The notes beneath the pieces were generated by a model. That model searched no databases. It had not been told where the DNA came from and saw nothing but the letters and a program-made list of their open reading frames with translations. Positions 1 through 6,550 of a DNA stretch of 10,939 bases are shown in pieces. The position numbers and the translations under genes were made by a program. This stretch comes from Bacteroidales bacterium (GTDB lineage Bacteria; Bacteroidota; Bacteroidia; Bacteroidales; UBA3663). Position 1 is the first letter of the stretch; every line of letters starts with the position of its first letter. The stretch covers positions 1 through 10,939 of the forward strand of contig JAGBQS010000218.1 in assembly GCA_017632695.1 (NCBI GenBank). Direction: 5' to 3'.

Positions 1-10
1 AAAACTCTCC

Positions 11-164
11 AGTTGGGCAGTAAAAATTTGCGAGTTGGGCAGTAACGATTTTCCAGTAGGCCAGTAATTTTTTCCCTGTAGGGCAACAAAAATTTCTCTG
101 TAGGGCAGCAAGATTTTGCCTTAAGGGGAAATAGTTTTTGTCTTAAGAAAATAGAGTTTTTCGC
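11..164. repeat. Degenerate 22-bp tandem repeat array, seven units
   Basis: Seven consecutive units of exactly 22 bp start at 11, 33, 55, 77, 99, 121 and 143, with no insertion or deletion between them. The consensus is about AGTAGGGCAGTAAAATTTTT followed by CC. Units 1-3 begin AGTTGGGCAG or AGTAGGCCAG, units 4-5 begin TGTAGGGCA, and units 6-7 begin TTAAG and are clearly decayed. Bases 1-10 resemble the end of a further unit, so the array probably continues past the left edge. Because 22 is not a multiple of three, a reading frame would shift at every unit, and no ORF spans the array. The unit length is close to two helical turns, so each G-rich block faces nearly the same side of the DNA. 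The function is unknown; a protein-binding array or a simple replication-slippage repeat are both possible. Confidence 0.85.
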
Positions 165-176
165 CAAAAACGGCGA

Positions 177-475
177 CCCCTCACACAAATCGCAATAACT
201 TGCTGATATCAAACAGTTTGCCAATGTGAGTGGTTAAAATAACCCCTCACATACCCTTCACATACTACTCACACCACCCTTCACATCCGACTTCACATTG
301 GCCTTTGCAAATGCAGCCGACTGACTGACAAGAAGAACAAGAATCGGCAGACGAACCAATATAGCGATGTGAGGGATGATGTGAAGGGTTTGTGAGGGAT
401 ATGTGAGGGGTACTGGTGACCCCTCACATGCAGGAAGAATTGAAAACAAGCAAGTTACACAACAAAATGTGAAGG
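177..475. repeat. Cluster of 13 TGTGAGGG/CCCTCACA motifs in two orientations
   Basis: The motif ATGTGARGGG occurs in both orientations. Complement-orientation copies are at 177-186, 243-252, 254-263, 265-274, 277-286, 289-298 and 420-429. Direct copies are at 224-233 (weaker), 367-375, 379-388, 390-398, 401-410 and 467-475. Within 243-298 and within 367-410 the copies are 11 or 12 bp apart, about one helical turn. The two blocks are opposed and form inverted arms around 299-366: 242-253 is a perfect 12-bp complement of 400-411, and 276-287 of 378-389. No convincing reading frame covers the region. It could be a regulatory array, a REP-like palindromic element or part of a structured RNA; the sequence alone does not decide. 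Confidence 0.8.
401..429. repeat. Perfect 11-bp hairpin within the TGTGAGGG cluster
   Basis: ATGTGAGGGGT at 401-411 is exactly complementary to ACCCCTCACAT at 419-429, leaving a 7-base loop (412-418). The arms are two adjacent motif copies in opposite orientation. There is no T-run after the stem on either strand, so it does not look like an intrinsic terminator. Confidence 0.75.
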
Positions 476-532
476 ATCGATTGATTTGCAAAAAATCTGT
501 CAATCTGACGACCTATAATATGTACGTGCTAT

Positions 533-570
533 AAAACAACAACAGAGCCCGCTGTCGCAAGGCTCTGTTT
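533..570 (-). terminator. Intrinsic terminator after cysK
   Basis: AACAGAGCC (541-549) pairs perfectly with GGCTCTGTT (561-569), giving a 9-bp stem with an 11-base loop. On the minus strand the stem is followed by GTTGTTTTAT, a modest U-tract. It lies about 25 bases beyond the cysK stop codon, which is the expected place. Confidence 0.75.
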
Positions 571-595
571 ATTGCGGAATAATGTATTCAAATGA

Positions 596-1522
596 TTATT
601 CAAAAAGCGTAGTGGAAAGGTAGCGTTCGCCGGTATCGGGAAGCAGAACCACGATGTTCTTGCCAGCAAACTCAGGACGCTTGGCCAGATCGGATGCAGC
701 AAAGGCAGATGCACCGGATGAAATACCTACCAGCAGACCCTCTTCCTTAGCCAAAGCACGGGATGTAGCAAAAGCATCCTCGTTCGAAACCGGAAGAATC
801 TCGTTGACCAGTTCACGGTTGAAGTTTTTCGGAACAAAGCCGGCACCGATACCCTGAATCTTGTGCGGACCGCTCGGATTGCCGGAAAGGACAGCCGATG
901 AAGCAGGTTCGACAGCCACAATATAAACATTAGGATTGTGCTTCTTCAAGGCAGCAGCTACTCCCGAAACGGTGCCGCCCGTACCTACGCCTGCCACAAA
1001 AACATCGACCTTACCCTCGGTGGCAGCCCAAATCTCTTCGCCCGTAGTGGCCTCGTGAATGGCCGGGTTCGAAGCATTCTCAAACTGCTGCAGAATAACG
1101 GCACCCGGAGTTGAATCCCGCAGTTCCTCGGCCTTGGCAATGGCGCCCTTCATGCCGGCACTGCCTGGAGTAAGCACGATTTCGGTTCCGTAAGCAGCAG
1201 CCAGCTTGCGACGCTCGATGGACATCGTCTCAGGCATGGTCAGGATGACCTTGTAACCCTTAACGGCTCCCACCAGGCTCAAGCCTACACCCGTGTTGCC
1301 CGAAGTCGGTTCGATAATGGTACCGCCGGCTTTCAGGATACCCTTACGCTCCGCATCTTCGATCATTGCCAATGCAATACGATCCTTTACACTGCCGCCG
1401 GGATTGAAGAACTCGACCTTGGCAATCACATTTGCCTTGAGTGAACGGTTAGCAGCAAACTTGCTCAACTGAACTAACGGAGTCTTACCGATGAGTTCCG
1501 AAATAGAAGAATAGATAGCCAT
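596..1522 (-). CDS. cysK: Cysteine synthase A (O-acetylserine sulfhydrylase)
   Basis: A PLP-dependent enzyme that makes L-cysteine and acetate from O-acetyl-L-serine and sulfide in the cytoplasm, the last step of cysteine synthesis. The 308-aa protein has the normal family length. Visible motifs are the PLP lysine in NPGGSVKDR (K46), the substrate loop TSGNT (73-77), the phosphate-binding GTGGT (180-184), GISSG (266-270) and the C-terminal PDTGERYLST (295-304). The frame is open upstream for 46 more codons, but the ATG at 1522 is chosen because MAIYSSISELIGKTPL matches the usual N-terminus and the extension runs through the promoter and leader hairpin. The gene is in tandem behind metY, with its own promoter in the gap and a terminator after it, so it can be expressed alone. 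Identity is secure from the motifs. Confidence 0.96.
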   Translation of the reverse strand: MAIYSSISELIGKTPLVQLSKFAANRSLKANVIAKVEFFNPGGSVKDRIALAMIEDAERKGILKAGGTIIEPTSGNTGVGLSLVGAVKGYKVILTMPETMSIERRKLAAAYGTEIVLTPGSAGMKGAIAKAEELRDSTPGAVILQQFENASNPAIHEATTGEEIWAATEGKVDVFVAGVGTGGTVSGVAAALKKHNPNVYIVAVEPASSAVLSGNPSGPHKIQGIGAGFVPKNFNRELVNEILPVSNEDAFATSRALAKEEGLLVGISSGASAFAASDLAKRPEFAGKNIVVLLPDTGERYLSTTLFE

Positions 1523-1560
1523 AATTTTATCAGTTTTTTGCGTGAATATTTCAAATACTG

Positions 1561-1585
1561 AGTGCCGGTTTTCTGTTCCGGCACT
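1561..1585 (-). promoter_or_regulatory. Dyad/hairpin at the 5' end of the cysK transcript
   Basis: AGTGCCGG (1561-1568) pairs perfectly with CCGGCACT (1578-1585) around a 9-base loop. The outer arm begins two bases after the -7 element, so it spans the inferred transcription start. It may be an mRNA 5' stem that protects or controls the leader, or a DNA operator. There is no U-tract to make it an attenuator. Confidence 0.6.
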
Positions 1586-1586
1586 G

Positions 1587-1618
1587 CAAAGGTAGAGAGA
1601 TTTTATGACCAGACCAAA
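1587..1618 (-). promoter_or_regulatory. cysK promoter, Bacteroidales type
   Basis: On the minus strand, TTTG (1618-1615) is followed after exactly 20 bases by TACCTTTG (1594-1587), a perfect match to the Bacteroidales -33/-7 pattern TTTG and TAnnTTTG. The inferred start near 1580 leaves a leader of about 60 bases before the ATG at 1522. Confidence 0.8.
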
Positions 1619-1695
1619 TGAATTGGCAAGTTTTTTACCGAAACAGTGCCTAAATACCACATATATGGCAGATAGGAATCACCTGTTTGTGCGAA

Positions 1696-2985
1696 TTACA
1701 CCTGAGCCAAAGCCTGATCCAAGTCGGCAATGATGTCGTCGATATGCTCCACGCCTACTGAAAGACGGATGGTGGAAGGCGTAATGTGCTGCTCTGCCAG
1801 TTCCTGCTCGGACAACTGGCTGTGTGTGGTGGATGCCGGATGAATCACCAGACTCTTCACATCGGCCACATTGGCCAGGAGCGAGAAGATCTTGAGGGCA
1901 TCGATGAACTTCCAGGCTGCTTCCTGTCCGCCCTTGATCTCGAAGGTGAAGATGGAGCCTCCCCCGTTCGGGAAATACTTCTGATAAAGCGCATGATCAG
2001 GATGCGATGCCAATGCGGGATGGTTTACCTGGGCAACCTTCGGATGGTGTGTCAGATAATCCACAACCTTCAGGGCATTCTCAACGTGACGCTCGATGCG
2101 CAAAGGCAGGGACTCGGTACCCTGCAACAGGAACCAGGCGTTAAGCGGAGAAATGGAAGCACCGGTATCGCGCAGCAGGACGGCACGGATGCGGGTTACA
2201 AAGGCTGCAGGACCTGCTACATCGGCAAAGACGGCACCATGATACGACGGATCCGGTTTGGCCAGCGACGGATACTTGTCGGCATTCTTCTTCCAATCGA
2301 ACGAGCCGCCGTCAACGATGACGCCACCCAGACTGGTACCGTGTCCGCCAATGAACTTAGTGGCCGAGATAACAACGACGTCGGCACCGTGCTTGAGCGG
2401 CTGGATCAGGATGGGTGCGAAGGTATTGTCGACAATGAATGCTACATTATGCTTGTGAGCCACAGCAGCTACTGCCTCCAGATTCAGGACATCGGAATTA
2501 GGATTACCGAACGTTTCGGCATAAACCGCCTTGGTGTTGGGACGGATGGCGGCCTCGAGTGCTGCCAGATCGTTTACGTTCACAATGGTGTTGGTCACAC
2601 CCTGCGTAGCCAGCGTATGCGTAATCAGATTGTAGGAACCGCCGTACAGGTTGTCGGCAGCCACGATATGGTCGCCTGCCTGGGCAATGTTCTGCAAGGC
2701 ATATGTAACGGCAGCGGCACCTGATGCAACAGCCAGGGCAGCCACACCGCCTTCGAGGGCAGCAATACGCTGCTCGAACACGTCCTGCGTAGAGTTGGTA
2801 AGACGTCCGTAGATATTGCCTGCGTCACGCAGACCGAAACGGTCGGCGGCATGCTGCGAGTTACGGAAAACATACGATGCCGTCTGATAAATAGGTACTG
2901 CGCGGGAATCGGAAGCCGGATCCGGCTGTTCCTGTCCTACATGAAGTGCTAAAGTCTCCAAATGAAGTTTCTGTTCGTTTGCCAT
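1696..2985 (-). CDS. metY: O-acetylhomoserine aminocarboxypropyltransferase (O-acetylhomoserine sulfhydrylase)
   Basis: A Cys/Met-metabolism PLP enzyme expected to make L-homocysteine from O-acetyl-L-homoserine and sulfide, giving direct sulfhydrylation into methionine. At 429 aa it has the length of the MetY class, longer than cystathionine gamma-synthase or gamma-lyase (about 380-400). Visible are the N-terminal LHLETLALHVGQ, the cofactor-contact region NIYGRLTNST (57-66), ASGAAA (87-92), the aspartate site VDNTFAP (185-191) and the PLP lysine in SATKFIGGHGT (K210). The ATG at 2985 has no Shine-Dalgarno sequence, as is normal here. It is divergent from an Lrp-type regulator, which suggests amino acid or sulfur-responsive control. 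No clear terminator follows, so some read-through into cysK is possible. Related trans-sulfuration enzymes cannot be fully excluded. Confidence 0.93.
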   Translation of the reverse strand: MANEQKLHLETLALHVGQEQPDPASDSRAVPIYQTASYVFRNSQHAADRFGLRDAGNIYGRLTNSTQDVFEQRIAALEGGVAALAVASGAAAVTYALQNIAQAGDHIVAADNLYGGSYNLITHTLATQGVTNTIVNVNDLAALEAAIRPNTKAVYAETFGNPNSDVLNLEAVAAVAHKHNVAFIVDNTFAPILIQPLKHGADVVVISATKFIGGHGTSLGGVIVDGGSFDWKKNADKYPSLAKPDPSYHGAVFADVAGPAAFVTRIRAVLLRDTGASISPLNAWFLLQGTESLPLRIERHVENALKVVDYLTHHPKVAQVNHPALASHPDHALYQKYFPNGGGSIFTFEIKGGQEAAWKFIDALKIFSLLANVADVKSLVIHPASTTHSQLSEQELAEQHITPSTIRLSVGVEHIDDIIADLDQALAQV

Positions 2986-3034
2986 AATGTTTTATTTTTA
3001 AAAGTTAATATTACATTTTATCGATTTGACGATG

Positions 3035-3067
3035 CAAAGGTATGCACATTTGGCAATATTTTCCAAG
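3035..3067 (-). promoter_or_regulatory. metY promoter
   Basis: TACCTTTG on the minus strand (3042-3035) is a perfect -7 element. The -33 position holds CTTG (3067-3064) at 21-base spacing, one mismatch from TTTG. The leader to the metY ATG is only about 40-45 bases, too short for a SAM riboswitch. The -33 and spacer fall inside the left half of the dyad at 3055-3093. Confidence 0.7.
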
Positions 3068-3093
3068 AAAATTTGCAAAATAAGGAAAATATT
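3055..3093. promoter_or_regulatory. Candidate operator: 10-bp perfect inverted repeat between metY and lrp promoters
   Basis: AATATTTTCC (3055-3064) is exactly complementary to GGAAAATATT (3084-3093), with symmetry centre at 3074 and an AT-rich 19-base interior. The centre lies on the lrp -33 element (3072-3075). The left arm covers part of the metY -33/-7 spacer and touches its -33. Lrp/AsnC proteins commonly bind AT-rich dyads at their own and neighbouring promoters, so this is a good candidate site for the adjacent regulator. The binding itself is inference. Confidence 0.6.
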
Positions 3094-3103
3094 TCTACTT
3101 TTG
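3072..3103 (+). promoter_or_regulatory. lrp promoter, Bacteroidales type
   Basis: TTTG (3072-3075) and TACTTTTG (3096-3103) are separated by exactly 20 bases, a perfect match to the -33/-7 pattern. The leader to the ATG at 3153 is about 40 bases. It is back to back with the metY promoter. Confidence 0.8.
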
Positions 3104-3152
3104 CACCATTGAACAGAAAAGTTATTTAGCAACAGAACAAGATTTCAACATT

Positions 3153-3632
3153 ATGGCAGAAAAAACTATCATCGAACACCTCGATTCGACCGACATTGCG
3201 ATTCTGCGTGCCCTGCAACAGGACGCACGTCTGACAACCAAGGAAATTTCGCAGAAGGTAAACCTGAGTTCCACGCCTGTCTTTGAGCGCGTTAAGCGTC
3301 TGGAACGCGAAGGCTACATCAAGCGTTACGTTACCGTGCTCGATGCGGAAAAGCTTCATAAGGGATTTGTGGTATTCTGCAGCATCAAGCTGAACCCTAT
3401 CAACAAACAGACTGCCGAAGAGTTTTGCCAGCGCATCCAGGAGATTCCGGAGGTGACTGAATGTTACAATATATCGGGCCGTTTCGACTATCTTCTGAAA
3501 GTCCACGCACCCGACATGAAATATTATCAGCAGTTTGTGCTCGACGTAATGGGAGAATTACCCATGCTGGGCACCCTTGAGAGCACTTTTGTCATCGAAG
3601 AAATCAAACACCTGTTCGGCGTTGTCATCTGA
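3153..3632 (+). CDS. Lrp/AsnC-family transcriptional regulator
   Basis: A 159-aa cytoplasmic DNA-binding protein of normal family length. The N-terminal part (about 10-65) is the Lrp-type winged helix-turn-helix: LDSTDIAILRALQQDARLT is the first helix region, and KEISQKVNLSSTPVFERVKR holds the recognition helix. Residues about 70-155 form the RAM ligand-binding and oligomerisation domain, with the typical NISGRFDYLL (106-115) in the effector-binding turn. Such proteins form octameric or dimer-based assemblies that respond to amino acids. Being divergent from metY suggests control of sulfur amino acid genes and autoregulation; the effector (for example methionine or cysteine) is not readable from sequence. 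Its last 8 bases overlap the receptor gene on the other strand, and I see no terminator with a T-run after it. Confidence 0.93.
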   Translation: MAEKTIIEHLDSTDIAILRALQQDARLTTKEISQKVNLSSTPVFERVKRLEREGYIKRYVTVLDAEKLHKGFVVFCSIKLNPINKQTAEEFCQRIQEIPEVTECYNISGRFDYLLKVHAPDMKYYQQFVLDVMGELPMLGTLESTFVIEEIKHLFGVVI

Positions 3633-5703
3633 ATAAGGCATCCACATCGATGCTGGCTCCAACCTGCAGCCTGATACCATCCGTCAACGGAGCATTCAGG
3701 TAATAGTAATCGGGCTTGTAGTTGAACAGGTTATCGAGCGCCAAGGTTATCCGGACAGCCTTGCCTATCTGCTGCATACAACTGAGTTTCCAGACCGAAT
3801 ACGGATCATAGTGAATCTCATTGCGCAGCAGTTTGCCATCGTCACCCTTGGTCCGATAGTCTACAAACTCCAGATTATCGACTCCGCTTAATGCACGTCC
3901 GTTGATGCCCAGCGTCAGGGCATAATGCTTGGTGAACCGGTGTTCCCAATCTGTACGGACGGACAGCGAATGCGAACGGGCCGGCACATACTGGTTGTTG
4001 ATGCTCTCGCCATTGGCATCGGTTGGCAGTTCTTCGTGTACGTAAGCATAGGATACGCGCGCGCTTATACCATTAGACCAATGCTTACCGGCCGATACAT
4101 CGAAACCATAGGTCCGGTAATCTTTCAGGTTGATGTAACTGAGGTACAGCTGATCCGGATGCTCGGGATCAATGGAGCTGTCAACAAACGGGGAACCTGT
4201 TGCCAGACGGTCCTTAACCTGATTGTAATAACCGCTCAGCGTAAAGTTATATTGCCATCGGGAATATTCAACCGATGCATTGAAGTTATGGCTCACCTCG
4301 GGCACCAGACCGGCGTTGCCCTGAATGATCCAGATGCCTGCCATATCGAAGTTGTAATATTTCTCCTTCAGACTCGGCGCCCGGAATCCCATACCATATC
4401 CGAAACGGAAACACATATCGGCAAGCGGCTTATAACGGGCCGAAAGTTTAGGAGTCACGCGGCTTTCTGATCCGTCGCTGAAGTAATCGTAACGGATGGC
4501 CGAAACCAGTTCCCACTGATCCGAAATGTTCCAGTCATATTGAGCGAAAGCATCGAACGAATCCTGCTCCCGCTCCTCCCCTTGCAGGTTTTTGTTAAAG
4601 AGATAGTCGTGCTGACAGTCGGCGCCCACAGTCAGGATATCGCCCTGTCCGAATGTGTGGTTATACAAGGCACGCACGGAATTCAGCACGTTGCTGTAGT
4701 CGCGCACATCAAGTCCGGAAAGCTTCTGATAGTCCGATTTATCGTACTGGTCAAAATGGTAAACGACCTCTAACTGATCGCTGTCCGAAAACTTATAAAT
4801 ACCACGCAGACCGCCCGTAAAATCACGGAAGCGTTCCGGAACTGTCACCGTGCGTACCTGCTGACGGAAAAAGTAGCCGGCTTTGGCGGTTATCTGTAAG
4901 CGTGAAGTCGGACTCCAGGTCAGCTTGTCGTCCACATGCCAGGTCTCATCGCCATAGAAATTCGAGATGACTACGGCTTTCTGATCCGGTCCGTTATGGA
5001 AAGAATAATTATCGATGTTTGTTCCGGTAAACGAAAGCATGTTCCTGACATGTGTTCCGTTCAGGCCGAAGTTCAGGCCATACCGTCTCTCGTTGTGCTT
5101 GGAACCGCGGCCATTCAGATTGAGCGTCCACTTCTGCTTGGGCTGCTTGGTAATCAGATTGATGACACCACCCGTTGCGTTCGAACCGTACAGGGCAGAA
5201 GCAGCACCCTTGATGATTTCGATGCGCTCCACGCTATTCATGTTCAGACGCGCAAAATCAACGTCATCCATGGTTTCGCCAGCCATACGTTCACCGTCAA
5301 CCAGAAACAGGACGGATTGACCGCCAAAACCCGAAAAGTTCAGATGCGTCTGCTGATTATAGGATTTGGAGAACTCCACTCCCGGCAGTTCCTGCTCGAG
5401 CAGATCCTGCACGTTGGTTGCATCGGACTTACGGATGTCTTCCGGGGAAATGAGCCGCGTCTGAATGGGTACATCCTTCAGCGTCTTAGGCGTGCGTGTT
5501 CCGGTTACAACTACGGCTTCAAGACCAACGGCATCGTGTTCCCAGTCGCTATAGGCGCTATCGGCTGCTGCCTGCGAAGTGAAACGGCGCGGAACGGATT
5601 CGCTGTTGCCGACCGCCTCCGTTGGGAGACAGTTCATCAGCAGGAACAAGGCGCCCCCCATCCGAAGATATTTCTTTTGCAAATAAAGGCGTGATGAAAA
5701 CAT
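3625..5703 (-). CDS. TonB-dependent outer-membrane receptor, HmuR-like
   Basis: A 692-aa outer-membrane beta-barrel for TonB-driven uptake. It has an N-terminal signal sequence (about 1-30; GGALFLLMNCLPTEA), a TonB-box-like segment EAVVVTGTRT (62-71), a plug domain (about 70-190, ending in VERIEIIKGAASALYGSNAT and GGVINLIT), then the barrel to a near-terminal Phe (F691). There is no N-terminal carboxypeptidase-like domain of the SusC type. A FRAP box (440-443) is followed by a degenerate NPNL box (NAGL, 463-466), as in haem receptors, but no His lies between them. It starts 10 bases after a HmuY-like lipoprotein gene, the arrangement of hmuY-hmuR in Porphyromonas. Haem or another tetrapyrrole is the likely substrate, but BtuB/CirA-type substrates remain possible. 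M15 is an alternative start. Confidence 0.9.
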   Translation of the reverse strand: MFSSRLYLQKKYLRMGGALFLLMNCLPTEAVGNSESVPRRFTSQAAADSAYSDWEHDAVGLEAVVVTGTRTPKTLKDVPIQTRLISPEDIRKSDATNVQDLLEQELPGVEFSKSYNQQTHLNFSGFGGQSVLFLVDGERMAGETMDDVDFARLNMNSVERIEIIKGAASALYGSNATGGVINLITKQPKQKWTLNLNGRGSKHNERRYGLNFGLNGTHVRNMLSFTGTNIDNYSFHNGPDQKAVVISNFYGDETWHVDDKLTWSPTSRLQITAKAGYFFRQQVRTVTVPERFRDFTGGLRGIYKFSDSDQLEVVYHFDQYDKSDYQKLSGLDVRDYSNVLNSVRALYNHTFGQGDILTVGADCQHDYLFNKNLQGEEREQDSFDAFAQYDWNISDQWELVSAIRYDYFSDGSESRVTPKLSARYKPLADMCFRFGYGMGFRAPSLKEKYYNFDMAGIWIIQGNAGLVPEVSHNFNASVEYSRWQYNFTLSGYYNQVKDRLATGSPFVDSSIDPEHPDQLYLSYINLKDYRTYGFDVSAGKHWSNGISARVSYAYVHEELPTDANGESINNQYVPARSHSLSVRTDWEHRFTKHYALTLGINGRALSGVDNLEFVDYRTKGDDGKLLRNEIHYDPYSVWKLSCMQQIGKAVRITLALDNLFNYKPDYYYLNAPLTDGIRLQVGASIDVDALFR

Positions 5704-5713
5704 ACAGATGAAC

Positions 5714-6547
5714 TTAATATGGATACTTGATTTCGATTGTCAGACAACATTTGACACCCGTCGGGCTCAGGTAATTTGCCAGACGTACGGCAGCTATCGT
5801 TCCATCCGACATACGTAGCAGGAACACATTGGCCCGATGCGTAAATGTGGGAGGAATGGGGGGAATATTGATTTTGAGCCAGGTGGACAGCACCTCGTTG
5901 ACTTCGATTCCCTGACACGGAATCTTCTCGGCAATCATATTCTTGTTGTCTATCCACACATCGCGCTCATTGTAGGTGTCGGCCGTAAAGGCGGTGTCCT
6001 GTCCTGCAGCCAGCATCATTCCGAACAAGTCCTCGCTGGTGGCGGGCAACGACGACATGGATGTATAACTTGTAGCTAACACACTGCCCCGGTTGGTCCG
6101 GACATTGTTCCTGTGAATGCCCAGATCCCAGGAGGACGGTTCCTGCTGCGTATCGACTTGGGTACTGTCAAGTACTTCGTAATCGCTCAGGCCGCCACCT
6201 GTGAGCACACGGAAACGGTAGGTCCGGTTATAGGAATAGCCGTCCCAAGCGGATGTCAGGTCGAAAGGAACCGGAAAGGACGGGAACTGCCATTGGTCTG
6301 TTTCGAAGGAAACACTGTCTTCCTGGAGAGCCAGAATGGTATCGCGCAAGGCATGAATGTCTACATAATACCACGCCGCCCAGTCGGTAGCGTCAAGATA
6401 CATGGAAAACGAGACCGTATCGCCCTCTGATGAGGAATGATTACCGGTCGGAGAGCCTTCATCATATATCCCGTCGAACAAACCGTTACATGCTGAGCAT
6501 ATCCATACGGATAGACCCAGCATGCTATAGAGAAAAAAATATTTCAT
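5714..6547 (-). CDS. HmuY-family lipoprotein (putative haem-binding)
   Basis: A 277-aa predicted lipoprotein. The signal peptide (1-19) ends in an atypical lipobox, CSA before Cys20, which would be the lipidated residue. The HmuY-family signature is clear at 140-154, WDLGIHRNNVRTNRG, followed by a Met-containing segment (M164, M177, M178) and a C-terminal beta-rich stretch VFLLRMSDGTIAAVRLANYL (241-260) ending in KYPY. HmuY proteins capture haem at the cell surface and pass it to the partner receptor encoded next door. The frame also opens with a TTG at 6550, but the ATG at 6547 is preferred; it lies 3 bases after the purM stop (TGATTGATG), so translation is probably coupled. The protein is longer than Porphyromonas HmuY (about 216 aa). 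Haem binding is inferred from family and neighbour. Confidence 0.85.
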   Translation of the reverse strand: MKYFFLYSMLGLSVWICSACNGLFDGIYDEGSPTGNHSSSEGDTVSFSMYLDATDWAAWYYVDIHALRDTILALQEDSVSFETDQWQFPSFPVPFDLTSAWDGYSYNRTYRFRVLTGGGLSDYEVLDSTQVDTQQEPSSWDLGIHRNNVRTNRGSVLATSYTSMSSLPATSEDLFGMMLAAGQDTAFTADTYNERDVWIDNKNMIAEKIPCQGIEVNEVLSTWLKINIPPIPPTFTHRANVFLLRMSDGTIAAVRLANYLSPTGVKCCLTIEIKYPY

Positions 6548-6550
6548 CAA

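Noticed and set aside
11..164. CRISPR array
   Set aside because: The entire 22-bp unit repeats with no unique spacers between conserved repeats, and there are no cas genes nearby.
401..429. Intrinsic terminator
   Set aside because: The stem is perfect, but neither strand has a T-run after it and no gene ends next to it.
177..475. Replication origin
   Set aside because: I see no DnaA-box-like TTATCCACA sequences and no dnaA or replication gene nearby; repeats alone do not support an origin.
258..503. 81-aa minus-strand reading frame through the TGTGAGGG cluster
   Set aside because: It opens with TTG, has no Bacteroidales promoter upstream that I can see, and its residues merely translate the repeated motif; nothing resembles a known domain.
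1523..1660. N-terminal extension of cysK by 46 codons
   Set aside because: The extension crosses the -7 element and leader hairpin, and the ATG at 1522 gives the usual CysK N-terminus.
1660..1695. Terminator between metY and cysK
   Set aside because: Only weak pairing around a TATATA core is visible, and there is no T-run, so I do not call one.
1786..2724. 312-aa plus-strand open frame
   Set aside because: It lies wholly inside metY on the other strand, and its composition (many Gly, Cys, Arg, Ile) is that of an antisense shadow; metY is unambiguous.
2986..3034. SAM riboswitch in front of metY
   Set aside because: The leader after the inferred start is only about 40-45 bases and AT-rich, with no multi-stem structure; a SAM riboswitch needs roughly 100 bases or more.
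4936..5694. 252-aa plus-strand open frame
   Set aside because: Antisense shadow of the receptor gene N-terminal half, with no promoter and no recognisable domain.
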